Source of the DNA: JAMDEO01 sp963775295
Lineage (GTDB): Bacteria; Actinomycetota; Thermoleophilia; RBG-16-64-13
Direction: 5' to 3'
DNA length: 64,000 nucleotides
NCBI GenBank assembly: GCA_963775295.1
Contig: CAVZIK010000006.1
Span: 2,542,001 to 2,606,000, forward strand
Position numbers and translations under genes: made by a program. Below are positions 42,435-51,397 of the stretch, piece after piece (the stretch's first letter is position 1; each line of letters starts with the position of its first letter). A model generated the notes under the pieces. That model had not been told where the DNA came from, ran no database searches, and saw only the letters and a program-made list of their open reading frames with translations.

Positions 42435-45400
42435 CGCGCCCCAACCACCAATTGGTCGGCGTTCGCCGCCTTGCCGTCCAGAACGGACCTTATGGCCGCA
42501 AGTAGCGTCTCGGGGACGAAAGGTTTCTCCAGGAATTCGATGCCCTCATCCAGTCGGCCATCGTGCGCGACCGCGTCTCTTGTGTAGCCGGACATGAAGA
42601 TCACCCGGAGCTGCGGGTACCGCCCCACCAGCGTGTCGGCTACATCCTTGCCGCTTGCTCCCCCGGGCAGAACGACATCGGTGAGCAAGAGGTCTGGAGC
42701 TTCTGTGACCCCATCAAGCACTCGCTCCACAGCCTCAAGTGTGTCCGCGTCCAGCACTCGGTAGCCGTCGCGCGAAAGAACACGTACCACGAGCTCACGA
42801 ACGGTGGCCTCATCCTCGACAACGAGAACCAGCTCCGAACCATGGCGCGCTTCACTCGGCTGTGTGGGAAACTGCTCCTCCAAACCACCTGAGGTCTGCG
42901 CCGCCGGTAGATACACTCGGAAGGTGCTTCCTTTCTCCGGTTCGCTGCTAACCGCGATCGTGCCTCCGCTCTGCCGCACGATCCCAAAAGCGGTGGACAG
43001 ACCCAAGCCCGTTCCTTTCCCCACCTCCTTGGTGGTGAAGAAGGGCTCGAAGATTCGCGCCACAGTCTCCTCATCCATCCCGCATCCACTGTCAGTGACA
43101 GAGAGCATCACGTAGGGGCCGGTCTTCGCTTCCGGATGGGCTCGGTGGAATGCCCGATCCACCTTCACCCCGGCGGTCTCGATCGTAAGCCTTCCACCCT
43201 CGTTCATGGCGTCGCGGGCATTCACGGCCAGATTGATAAGCACCTGTTCTATCTGCTGGAGATCTACCTCTATATTGCTGAGATTTGGGGCAAGCACCAG
43301 ATTCAGGTCGATGTCTTCACCCAGAGTCCGGCGAAGCAAGCTTTCCAGCCCCACCACCACTTCGTTTGGCGTGAGGACCTTGGGTCTCAGTATCTGACGC
43401 CGCGAGAAGGCAAGGATCTGCCGAGTCAGCCCCGCGGCGCGCTCTCCCGCCTCCTTGATATCGGAGATGAGCTCACGGTTCGAGTCGACCGGAGACAAGG
43501 AAGCAAGGGCTAGGGAACTATTGCCGATGATGGCCGTGAGCAGATTGTTGAAGTCATGAGCGATACCGCCGGCCAACTGCCCGACGGCCTCCATCTTCTG
43601 AGATTGGCGCAACTGGTCGTCGCGCTCCCGAAGGGCCCGCTCAGCTTCGACGCGCTCGGTGATATCGCGAACAAACGCGAACGCATATGCTTTCCCGCCG
43701 TGTTCAACGTAGTTCACCGCCACTTCGACCGGGTAGCTTTCGCCCGCTTTGGTGCGACGCTCGGCCTCTAGCGTGCGAGAACCGGCCTTCTTGGTGTCCT
43801 GCCACTCCTTTTTCCAGCGTTCAGGAGTAAGGGTTGGATCGAGGTCGAAGATCCGCAGAGAAAGCATCTCCTCAAGCGAATAGCCACCACGGCGGCAGCT
43901 AGCCTCGTTGGCGTAAAGGATTCGACCTTCAGCATCGATCCAATGGACTTGCTCGGCCGAGCGGCTGACCGATAGCTGTGTGAGGCGAAGCTGCTCCTCC
44001 ATCTGCTTGCGCTCGGTGGTGACCTCCGTGTAAGTGATGATGCCCGAGATCTCGCCCCCCGCCCCATACCAGGGGCGGCACTCCCAACTGTTATAAGTGA
44101 GAGACCCATCAGGGCGCTCAAAGCTGTCGTCGTCATTTCCCTCGATAGCCCCGGCCAAGCATCGCTGATGTACGTCCTTCCATCTCTGCGGCATCTCCGG
44201 AAACACGTCGTAGTGATACCGGCCCATCACATCTTGTGCCTTGACGTTGTAGTCCTTGAGGTATCGATCACTGACGGCGACATAGTGCAGATCGAGGTCA
44301 TACACGGCCATCGCATTGGGGTCGTGTTTCACGATGTAGCGCATCGCCTCTTCGCTCTCTCGCAACGCTCCCTCAACCCGCTTACGCTCGGTGATATCCC
44401 GAATGACGAGCAGCCTACCGACGCCAATGCCGCCGCCGAGGCCAAGGGGTGAGGACACCACGTCGTAGGTGCCCTGCGATGCTCCCGCGCCGATAGACAT
44501 CTCGAACTGGGAATCGAGGTCTCCGTCACTCGCAAGATGGGTGCTCGAGACGTCCAGGATCTCGGATACCGTCTTGCCGAGAAGATCTGAGGCCTGCTTG
44601 CAGAATATAGCGCTGGCGGCTGGATTGGCGATCGCAACCCGCCCATCGACGTCCAGTACAAGAACCCCATCCTTCATGGTTTGGAGCACTTGATTGCGGG
44701 CTGTTGGGAGCAAGGCCGGCAGCAGACTGAACAGACGAAATCTCGACATGCTGAGCGCCAGGGCTACTCCCGTGATGGCAAAGGCAAAGGGTGTGAGGTC
44801 TATGCTTCCCGCGGGCACGGCACCGAAGACGAAGAGGATGTTTCCCACCCACGGCGCGACCGTCGCCACCATCAGCATCCCCGCCTGCTGACGATACAGG
44901 TGAGGGTAGCGATAGACAGCCCTCAGCAGAAGGAAGCTCCCCAGAGCGAGCAGCGCATAGGAGTAGACCATGTGGACCCAGAACCAAGGGCCGTGCATCA
45001 GGGCCAACACGGGAAATGGGCCTGAGGCAAGGGAGACTTGACTCCACAACAATCCGTGGAACTCGTTTGTGGCGGCTAGCACCAGTGTGATTGCCGGAAT
45101 GAGACAGACCAAGGCGAGAAGTCCTCGGCTCAGCCTCTTGGACGCCCCGGTGTGGCTGCGGGCGAAGAGGAACCAGGTGAGGGGTAGCGTGACTATGCCA
45201 ATATACTCAGCCTTGGCCCATACGACCTTCCAGACGAGGCTGGGCGCGGTCAACTCGAGAGCGTAGAAGAGCGCCCAAATCGCGGCCCCTGCCATCATGG
45301 CAGCGAACTGGACTCCGCCCGGCTTGGAGCGTCGCCGCCAACCCAAGACGGCTAGAAGACCGCAAAGCACAGAGGCAGCTAGTAGTGCCAGTGCGTACGG

Positions 45401-45445
45401 AGCCACGGCGGCAGACCAACCGTCGAAGATCTGATCGAGGTTCAT
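42431..45445 (-). CDS. Membrane hybrid histidine kinase, 7TM-PAS-PAS-PAS-HisKA-HATPase-REC
   Basis: 1004 residues. Seven hydrophobic helices (about 12-240) match the 7TM histidine kinase sensor type (WALFYALELTAPSLVWKVVW is cut here: WALFYALELTAP, then TWFLFARSHTG). Three PAS domains follow (about 255-370, 375-490, 495-610), the last with EASCRRGGYSLEEML. HisKA has GGIAHDFNNLLTAIIG, HATPase_c has NLAVNARDAM, TDSGCGMDEE and GTGLGLSTAFG, and the receiver has VEDEATV, LLTDVVLPGG and EKPF. Its stop overlaps the REC-HD-GYP start by 4 bp, so the signal likely ends in c-di-GMP turnover. Confidence 0.92.
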   Translation of the reverse strand: MNLDQIFDGWSAAVAPYALALLAASVLCGLLAVLGWRRRSKPGGVQFAAMMAGAAIWALFYALELTAPSLVWKVVWAKAEYIGIVTLPLTWFLFARSHTGASKRLSRGLLALVCLIPAITLVLAATNEFHGLLWSQVSLASGPFPVLALMHGPWFWVHMVYSYALLALGSFLLLRAVYRYPHLYRQQAGMLMVATVAPWVGNILFVFGAVPAGSIDLTPFAFAITGVALALSMSRFRLFSLLPALLPTARNQVLQTMKDGVLVLDVDGRVAIANPAASAIFCKQASDLLGKTVSEILDVSSTHLASDGDLDSQFEMSIGAGASQGTYDVVSSPLGLGGGIGVGRLLVIRDITERKRVEGALRESEEAMRYIVKHDPNAMAVYDLDLHYVAVSDRYLKDYNVKAQDVMGRYHYDVFPEMPQRWKDVHQRCLAGAIEGNDDDSFERPDGSLTYNSWECRPWYGAGGEISGIITYTEVTTERKQMEEQLRLTQLSVSRSAEQVHWIDAEGRILYANEASCRRGGYSLEEMLSLRIFDLDPTLTPERWKKEWQDTKKAGSRTLEAERRTKAGESYPVEVAVNYVEHGGKAYAFAFVRDITERVEAERALRERDDQLRQSQKMEAVGQLAGGIAHDFNNLLTAIIGNSSLALASLSPVDSNRELISDIKEAGERAAGLTRQILAFSRRQILRPKVLTPNEVVVGLESLLRRTLGEDIDLNLVLAPNLSNIEVDLQQIEQVLINLAVNARDAMNEGGRLTIETAGVKVDRAFHRAHPEAKTGPYVMLSVTDSGCGMDEETVARIFEPFFTTKEVGKGTGLGLSTAFGIVRQSGGTIAVSSEPEKGSTFRVYLPAAQTSGGLEEQFPTQPSEARHGSELVLVVEDEATVRELVVRVLSRDGYRVLDADTLEAVERVLDGVTEAPDLLLTDVVLPGGASGKDVADTLVGRYPQLRVIFMSGYTRDAVAHDGRLDEGIEFLEKPFVPETLLAAIRSVLDGKAANADQLVVGAR

Positions 45446-45919
45446 CGGTTACACAGGCATCGGTAAGAAGTGGCTCTCATGCTGGACTTATCGACAGACT
45501 ACCTGCATTTGCTGAGCGGGTGTCTGGGTGGCCGATCTGGACCGGGCGAGCCGGCCTTTCGTGGAGTCTGGTCCATCGCCTCTCGAACCTTCGCGCCAAA
45601 CGAGCAGACCCGTCAGCGGCTCTTCTTGATCGCCTCACCCACCACAGCCACATCCTGGTGTTCAAAAGGGGAGTCTGTGTCTCTCCATGGCCAGGCAACC
45701 GCCTTAAATGTGGAGTGGTCATTAGGCGATCTTGCGACGGGGACATGAATCGAAACGACACTGGCCGCTCAGGATATGAAACTCATGCTGCGCGTTCGCC
45801 GCGGACATCATAACCGAAATGAATGGAAAGCACTTCAGCAAGAGATATGCGCGCCCTGGCATTGTTTGCAACGTTATTGCGTTCCGCGCGCCCGCGTCGC
45901 AGATTATCGCCGGCGACGC
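45446..45919. other. 473 bp without a supportable gene
   Basis: Between the start of the membrane kinase and the 3' end of a lipoprotein gene. Open frames here show no family pattern and no ribosome-binding site. It should contain the kinase promoter. I see no tRNA-like or strong hairpin structure. Confidence 0.5.
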
Positions 45920-46663
45920 TTAGGGCGGTGGTGGCTCCTGGGAGGGGTTCACCTCCCGGACCCGAGTGCTGTCCAAATAGAGCTGAAGGTCTTCCGAGGA
46001 AAGCCGGAAGGCCGAACCGCTGGAGTTGCGTATCTCGATCATGGCGGTGACGGGGCCAGAGAAGTCTCGAATGATGGTCACTGTGAGACGGACACCCTCC
46101 CGAGGGCCTACCTGAAGACGAGGCGCAGAGTACAAGACTGTGAACGGCTGGGTCGTCGAGGTAGTGCTGCTTGGCGCAGTCACCTGGAACGTATGATCGT
46201 AGAGCACTGCGCCGCCGTCCGCTGCCAGGACCACACGGAGCCGATCAAAGTAGATCTGCTGCTTGCGCTTCTCCGCCAGTGTCAGGATCTTCTGCGCGAT
46301 CGCCTCATATGCGCCCGCAGCTTGTCCCCCGGCGACGCGGGCTTTCAAGTAGAGCTCGCCCGGCACAGGTCCCGGCCCACCCCTGGCCTCATCGATCTGG
46401 ATTCCGGCCGCGGGTGCGTCACCGTTCATAAGCCACATGACCGGGGTGCTACCCATAGGTGGCGGGATCAGCTCAGTGCTGCTGGTGATGGTCCGTATGC
46501 TGGTTGCGGTGGTATCCGAATCTTGAGAGATCCTTATGGTCGTAGACGGCTGTGCGGCGGATTGGACGGCGGCCTGTGATCCACAGCCTGCCAGATAGGC
46601 GGAAGCGGCCAGCAGTAACGCGCCCGCCATAATCACGGCAGCAGTGCGCGATTTACATCTCAC
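45920..46663 (-). CDS. Lipoprotein with DUF4352-like C-terminal domain
   Basis: 247 residues from a GTG at 46663 with GGAGG seven bases upstream (an ATG eight codons earlier is also in frame). Lipobox AYLAGC. A Ser/Thr linker and a helical middle (AGAYEAIAQKILTLAEKRKQ) precede an Ig-like domain: LQVGPREGVRLTVTIIRDF, TAMIEIRNSSGSAFRLSSED, LQLYLDSTRV. The same LDV-PR-GVRL and N-S/K-S-FSL pattern occurs twice in the lipoprotein encoded at 46788-47864. Own promoter-like box upstream (46704-46732). Confidence 0.7.
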   Translation of the reverse strand: MRCKSRTAAVIMAGALLLAASAYLAGCGSQAAVQSAAQPSTTIRISQDSDTTATSIRTITSSTELIPPPMGSTPVMWLMNGDAPAAGIQIDEARGGPGPVPGELYLKARVAGGQAAGAYEAIAQKILTLAEKRKQQIYFDRLRVVLAADGGAVLYDHTFQVTAPSSTTSTTQPFTVLYSAPRLQVGPREGVRLTVTIIRDFSGPVTAMIEIRNSSGSAFRLSSEDLQLYLDSTRVREVNPSQEPPPP

Positions 46664-46703
46664 CTCGCCCCCTCCGGCCTTCGTCATACGCCTTCACTTC
46701 ATC

Positions 46704-46732
46704 ACATGTCCGGCACGCCCTAAACCGTTACC
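46704..46732 (-). promoter_or_regulatory. Shared promoter-like box upstream of the DUF4352-like lipoprotein
   Basis: Minus strand: GTAACGGTTT (46731-46722), 8 nt, CCGGACAT (46713-46706), then GTGATGAAGTGA. Matches the box at 36386-36417 block for block with the same spacing. About 40 bp from the chosen GTG start. Confidence 0.5.
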
Positions 46733-46787
46733 TTGCCCCGCCCAGGACATCACAGAAGCAAAGTGACGTCGTCAGCGACGAGTGCCA

Positions 46788-47864
46788 TCAAGGCTGTATT
46801 CGGTTCATGTAGCTGTTTCCGCCACTGCCTACACCACCTGGGTTGTACTGAAGCCCATAGCTCTCGGTGCCCTTATCCGCGACCCAGGTAAGGAGATAGC
46901 CGTGCAGGGTCTTCCCTGGTGCAAGGCTCCCCTCAGAGAGGAAGGCGTGGTCGCCGGCCTGAATGGGGGCAAGGATCGCGTCTTTGACGGGGAAGTCGGT
47001 GGATGCCGTCATCCCCAGGATCTGAAACTGGAACGGACCTACGTAGAGACGGAAGTCGTTCGGCCCATAACTGAAGGGTGTGTTGCTCTTGTTCTCGATG
47101 ATGAGCTCGCCCTCTATCAGGCGCTTGCGAGAGTCCAATTTGTCAGAAGATACTTCGCGAAGTCCACCTATGGCCACGCGGACACCGTCTCTGGGATTGA
47201 CGTCTAGGCGTAGCATCTTAAGAAAGCCGTCTACGGCAGGCACCAGTACGGTCGTTGTGGTCGCCGGAACCGCCGACGATTCCACCACCCTCACCGTCTT
47301 GTTGAACCCGATACTCTGAGAATCGGTTGATCCGTAGGAAAGAGCCGTGTCCGTGAAGGGACCCGCTGGCAGAACCCAGAAGTAGTCGGTCACCTCTGCT
47401 GTGGTACCTGGCGCCACGTAGCTGCGCTCGGCCCGCGAGCCTTCCACCTGGGCACGAAGCTGGGCGTCATCCGCCTGCAGAGTGAAGTCGCCATCAGTGA
47501 GGGAGAAGGTGGACTGACTCTTGTTGATCACTGTGATGACCGAGTGCACAAGGTTTGATCCTGTGGCCTGCTCCAGCCTCATTGTCAGCCGAACACCGGC
47601 GCGCGGAGTTACATCGAGTCTCAGCGCGTCCAGGCCAAGAAGTGGCTCAAAGGAAGTAGGCGAAGGTCCTTCCTGCACGGAATCCGGCGGGCCAGCGAAA
47701 CCGGTGGATGTGCTAGTGCTGGGCAGCGAGGTACTCGGTGTTGATGGTGTGGTGGCTGAGGGTTGGGACGAACCGGTGGTGGTGGATGTAGAGGACGCGC
47801 AACCACCGAGCACTATGGCAAGCGATGCTGCCAGCAGCAGGAAGACTGGGATTCTCACGCGCAT
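46788..47864 (-). CDS. Lipoprotein with two DUF4352-like domains
   Basis: 358 residues, GGTGGAG ribosome-binding site, lipobox IVLGGC (Cys near 22) and a Ser/Thr/Pro linker. Domain 1 (about 75-185): LRLDVTPRAGVRLTMRLE, ITVINKSQSTFSLTDGDF. Domain 2 (about 210-345): LRLDVNPRDGVRVAIGGL, LIIENKSNTPFSYGPNDF. These tandem copies are DUF4352-like Ig folds, often seen on Gram-positive surfaces. It starts 49 bp after the propeller-SLH gene, likely in one operon with it. Confidence 0.75.
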   Translation of the reverse strand: MRVRIPVFLLLAASLAIVLGGCASSTSTTTGSSQPSATTPSTPSTSLPSTSTSTGFAGPPDSVQEGPSPTSFEPLLGLDALRLDVTPRAGVRLTMRLEQATGSNLVHSVITVINKSQSTFSLTDGDFTLQADDAQLRAQVEGSRAERSYVAPGTTAEVTDYFWVLPAGPFTDTALSYGSTDSQSIGFNKTVRVVESSAVPATTTTVLVPAVDGFLKMLRLDVNPRDGVRVAIGGLREVSSDKLDSRKRLIEGELIIENKSNTPFSYGPNDFRLYVGPFQFQILGMTASTDFPVKDAILAPIQAGDHAFLSEGSLAPGKTLHGYLLTWVADKGTESYGLQYNPGGVGSGGNSYMNRIQP

Positions 47865-47913
47865 TACTCCACCTCGTTCGCACGTTCGCCACGTTCCTTT
47901 CCCAGGCCCGGTG

Positions 47914-49758
47914 TCACAGCTTGGTCTTCAGGTTCACAAGAAGTTGGGCCGCCTCCCCGCGCGTGATCGGCGCCCAGGGATCCCAGTCCGGGCCGAAGCC
48001 GACGAGCCCGGCGAGCAGGCCGTTCCGTTCCGCGACGCGCATGTTCTGGGCATGTACGGGACTGAAATCACCCAGTGTGCCCACAAAGGTGGGGGCCTTC
48101 ACTTTGCCGGGCGGATCGATCAGCCAGTTGAAACCAGAGGCATTCGCGTTCCTAGCCGCCCGCACCACCGCCGTCACCGCCTGTGCCCGGGTGAGCGACC
48201 CGAAGGGAGCGAAGCGGTAGGTGTCCAGGCCGTGCATGATGCCCGTATCCAGACCCGCCTGCACGTAGTAGCGGATGTTGTGATCCTCACCGGACTGTAG
48301 TCCCTGCACGTCCTTGAACGGGGGCTGCTGGGTGTGGTTGCGGGCGTCGATGCCGGCGACTCCAAGGAGCATCTTGAGGAACTGCCAGCGGAGGGTCGGG
48401 GCCTCCGGACGATATCGGAGTTCGTAGAAGTCGACGCTCGTAAGCGGTAGCGCCGTGCGGTAGCCGCGTGCCAGTCCTTCCTCGGCCAGTTGCTGGATGG
48501 CTGCTGCGTAGGGAGAGTCCCCGATGTCGGCGAACTGACGGATAGGCGAGGTGGGCGGTGTGGCACCCGGCGGCAACCCCTCGCGGGCGGAGAGGTAGAG
48601 CATGCGGTCGTCCTCCAGACGGAAACCGGGATAACCGATCCACACTGCTCGTCCTCCGTCGAGGCTGGCCCCGAAGGCCGCAAGCCCCGACGGCTCGAGC
48701 TGCTCGCTGACGCCGGTAGTGATGTCGTAGGCCACGTAGGTGGGGCCCATGTTCCAGTGAGACCAGAGAAGCAGCGCTCCGTCGTCCTGGATGTCGACGG
48801 AAAGGCTGTTCTCCGTGGCGACGGTCGTCTGACCGCTCGTGCGGTCATAGACCATCACCTTCCAGGGGCTGTCGTGAGGCATGCTCATGTCGTCGGCCCG
48901 GCCCCACTCTAGCCAGGCCACCTTCTCGCCGCCCACTACCGGGGCCACGTCCTCGATCTGGTTCTCGGTGAGACGGGTGATCGCGCCCGTGGTGGCATCG
49001 TAGAGGAGGATCTCGGCCGTCTTTTCGATCCCCTCCTGCCAGACCACAAGACCGCCGGCCAAATCCGGCCGCGAGGCCCCACTGCCGCCGATGGGCGTGA
49101 AGGCCTTTGTCCGGTAGTCGTAGAGCATCACCTGCGAGAGGGGGTTGTAGGCGGGAGTGGGTCCATCCATTTGCGCGGAAGGGGCCGACTCGAACACGAC
49201 GTAGCGGCCGTCGGTGAGTGGGGAAGAATAGGCGCGGTCATCGGTGGTGAGGCGGGTGGTGGTGCCGGCGGCGATGTCGTAGAGATAGATCGAGCTGCTG
49301 AGGGCGCCCCCCTTCCAGACGACGAGGTCACCCTTGATCTCCGCCGCGCCTTGCACCCCCTCGCTCTGGGGAAGACGCGTCGGCGTGCCCGTGCTCAGGT
49401 CGTAAAGGACCAGGATCGGACCAGTCTGTTCGTGAGCCACCCATAGGACGTGGTTCCTGTCCAACACGGGGTCGGTTTGATCAACCGCGTCATTAGTCAG
49501 TTGCCGCGTCGCGTTCGAGGACAGGTCGTAGAGAATGATCTCCCAGTCGATGCCGTCATGGGCCGACCAGACAACGTGCTGCCCCTGAATCTGTGGCTCT
49601 TTGTTGGTCGTGAAGTTGGCGGTAAGAGGAACCGAATCCCAGCCTCCTGTGGCCTGCGCAAACGCGGGGGTTGAAGGCGCTGCCGCGACGATGATGAAAG
49701 CGAGCAGCAGTAAGATCGAACCGGCCACCCACTTCTTGAAAGCGTGCCTCGCCATCAT
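47914..49758 (-). CDS. Exported beta-propeller protein with three SLH-like repeats
   Basis: 614 residues. Signal peptide with hydrophobic core ILLLLAFIIVAAA and AFAQA cleavage region near 35. Propeller of about six or seven blades (45-385): ILYDLSSNATRQLTN, VLYDLSTGTPTRLPQ, LYDIAAGTTTRLTT, LYDATTGAITRLTE, VYDRTSGQTTV. SLH-like repeats follow (400-614): FADIGDSPYAAAIQQLAE, FKDVQGLQSGED with LTRAQAVTAVVRAA, and ITRGEAAQLLVNL. It lacks the FtsX domain of the related protein at 33695-36280. SLH repeats suggest non-covalent wall anchoring. A partial shared box is 61-86 bp upstream. Confidence 0.85.
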   Translation of the reverse strand: MMARHAFKKWVAGSILLLLAFIIVAAAPSTPAFAQATGGWDSVPLTANFTTNKEPQIQGQHVVWSAHDGIDWEIILYDLSSNATRQLTNDAVDQTDPVLDRNHVLWVAHEQTGPILVLYDLSTGTPTRLPQSEGVQGAAEIKGDLVVWKGGALSSSIYLYDIAAGTTTRLTTDDRAYSSPLTDGRYVVFESAPSAQMDGPTPAYNPLSQVMLYDYRTKAFTPIGGSGASRPDLAGGLVVWQEGIEKTAEILLYDATTGAITRLTENQIEDVAPVVGGEKVAWLEWGRADDMSMPHDSPWKVMVYDRTSGQTTVATENSLSVDIQDDGALLLWSHWNMGPTYVAYDITTGVSEQLEPSGLAAFGASLDGGRAVWIGYPGFRLEDDRMLYLSAREGLPPGATPPTSPIRQFADIGDSPYAAAIQQLAEEGLARGYRTALPLTSVDFYELRYRPEAPTLRWQFLKMLLGVAGIDARNHTQQPPFKDVQGLQSGEDHNIRYYVQAGLDTGIMHGLDTYRFAPFGSLTRAQAVTAVVRAARNANASGFNWLIDPPGKVKAPTFVGTLGDFSPVHAQNMRVAERNGLLAGLVGFGPDWDPWAPITRGEAAQLLVNLKTKL

Positions 49759-49818
49759 GCCCCCTTGGGTCCCGTGCCTTTGTCGGCTTGCGGGTCATAT
49801 CTCCCCGTTGTCTATATC

Positions 49819-49844
49819 ATGTCCGGACCGGAGCAATTTGTAAG
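49819..49844 (-). promoter_or_regulatory. Partial shared box upstream of the propeller-SLH gene
   Basis: CCGGACAT (49826-49819) is exact, and 8 nt upstream lies a weaker match to GTAAYGGTTT (5 of 10 bases). It is within the 101-bp divergent space between the propeller-SLH gene and ECF pair 2, so it might serve either direction. Confidence 0.35.
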
Positions 49845-49859
49845 GTGATGTCGTAACGC

Positions 49860-50429
49860 ATGGGCCAACGCGAAGACGAAGAGCTGATTCAGAGGCTCTA
49901 TGAAGTACACGCGCATCGGGTGCTGGGGTACGCCCTTCGCCGGGGAGCAAGCCGTCCTGATGCCGAAGATCTCGTCATCGAGACCTTTCTTACCTGTTGG
50001 CGCAGACTCAGCGACGTGGATGATCCCGGTCTTCCTTGGCTTCTTGGCATAGCCCGCCGAGTGCTCGCAAACCAAAGAAGAGCCAGCGGACGGCGGGCAG
50101 AACTCGAAAGAAGGCTCATCGAAGGTGAATCTCTGACCCCTGGTGATGCGCCCGCGCCGGACGTCGATCACCAGTTGCTGCGTGCCCTTCGCGATCTGGA
50201 CGAAGGGGACCAAGAAGCACTCCTGCTCACCGCCTGGGACGGGCTCAGCAAGGAGGAGGCGGCCGAGACGCTCGGCATCAGCCGAAACACCTTTTCCACA
50301 AGGTTGAACCGGGCTCGGACCAACCTGCGAGTGCTCCTTGAGCCTCAGAGTGCGCAGATTGATCTCTGCCGGACAGAAGAAGTAGTAGAGGAAGATGCAG
50401 ACGAAGATATCCTGGTGGACACCCCATGA
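49860..50429 (+). CDS. ECF-type RNA polymerase sigma factor (pair 2)
   Basis: 189 residues. Region 2: RPDAEDLVIETFLTCWRRL, then PWLLGIARRVLANQRR; region 4: DGLSKEEAAETLGISRNTF and LNRARTNLR. Very close to the ECF factor at 27285-27890 in the same blocks, so the two are paralogues and could overlap in promoter choice. An acidic tail of about 20 residues (EEVVEEDADEDI) follows region 4. Stop and anti-sigma start form an ATGA overlap. Divergent from the propeller-SLH operon. Confidence 0.92.
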   Translation: MGQREDEELIQRLYEVHAHRVLGYALRRGASRPDAEDLVIETFLTCWRRLSDVDDPGLPWLLGIARRVLANQRRASGRRAELERRLIEGESLTPGDAPAPDVDHQLLRALRDLDEGDQEALLLTAWDGLSKEEAAETLGISRNTFSTRLNRARTNLRVLLEPQSAQIDLCRTEEVVEEDADEDILVDTP

Positions 50430-51397
50430 GTAGCAAATATTCGGAAAAGACAGCTATACATGAGCCGAGTGCTCACGAGCGGGAAGATGTGAGCCAGGAT
50501 CCGCTCCTTTCCCGGCTCGCCCAAAGTGATCCGCTGCGAGACCAGGATCTGACCGGTTGGGCGGAATCGAGCGAGGGTCAGGAGACCTTCAACCGACTTC
50601 TTACCAGAAAGCGGGAAAGCGCAGTTGATCTCAAGGTGAGTTCGCGGCGCCGGCGATTCGTCAGACGCCCACGCATGTGGTTCGCCGTCAGTGGTGCGGC
50701 CGTCCTTGTTGCAGTGCTCGTGGCGGTATTCGTTTATGGCACCCGGGACCAATACAGGCAAGTAGCCAACTCTTCCCCTTCAACTATGGCCGCATCCACC
50801 GTGACCACAGCCGCAGCCTCCACTGCTACCACAGCCATCCCCTCCATCGGCTCGCCTTCAACGACAGCCGGCACACCCTACTCCCCGGACAGGCCAACCA
50901 CCTCCGTGGCAGGAACGCCGAGTACTGGAGGAACTTTCTTCGCACAAACAGGGGGAGTCCCTTACCGCCCGATCCCGGCGCGAGACGCTCTAGCCGCGGT
51001 GGTTCGGCTGGCGCGGTCGGCAACTGGGGCACCTGTCAAAGAACCCTCCGCTCCCACCCTCTCCCCCCATGAGCTACTCCAAGAGGCGGTGGCGGCAGGC
51101 GTCCTGTCCACTACCCAAGCTGCAAGTCTTGATTTGGACAGTGTGGTTACTCGGCGCACATTCGCAGTTTGGATGTGGCGAGCGATCGGGCCATACCTTC
51201 CCAGAGCGATCGCGCGCACGGGCTTCAGCGACATCGCCAACCTTTCGGCCGAAGAGCAAGGAGCAGTCGCCGGTTTGGCGGCGGCTGGCATCGTCCACGG
51301 AGACCGCAATCGGGCGTTCAATGGGGATGATGTTCTTACTTTGGGGGCGGAGCAGGCCCTCGTCGGCCGGGCGATGGCAGCCCTTCGCTTGCGCTAG
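50426..51397 (+). CDS. Membrane anti-sigma factor with SLH-like sensor (pair 2)
   Basis: 323 residues. Cytoplasmic part 1-80, basic RRRRFVRRP before one transmembrane helix (about 84-105), a long Ser/Thr/Ala linker, and an exported C-terminal domain. Its last 80 residues (VTRRTFAVWMWRAIGPYL, FSDIANLSAEEQGAVAGLA, AAGIVHGDRNRAFNGDD, LGAEQALVGRAMAAL) read as an S-layer homology repeat. Same plan as the anti-sigma of pair 1. I infer that it binds the sigma factor inside and wall or S-layer material outside. Confidence 0.75.
   Translation: MSSKYSEKTAIHEPSAHEREDVSQDPLLSRLAQSDPLRDQDLTGWAESSEGQETFNRLLTRKRESAVDLKVSSRRRRFVRRPRMWFAVSGAAVLVAVLVAVFVYGTRDQYRQVANSSPSTMAASTVTTAAASTATTAIPSIGSPSTTAGTPYSPDRPTTSVAGTPSTGGTFFAQTGGVPYRPIPARDALAAVVRLARSATGAPVKEPSAPTLSPHELLQEAVAAGVLSTTQAASLDLDSVVTRRTFAVWMWRAIGPYLPRAIARTGFSDIANLSAEEQGAVAGLAAAGIVHGDRNRAFNGDDVLTLGAEQALVGRAMAALRLR

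Noticed and set aside
45776..46579. Rightward 267-codon frame opposite the DUF4352-like lipoprotein
   Set aside because: Antisense shadow of the lipoprotein gene, with no ribosome-binding site.
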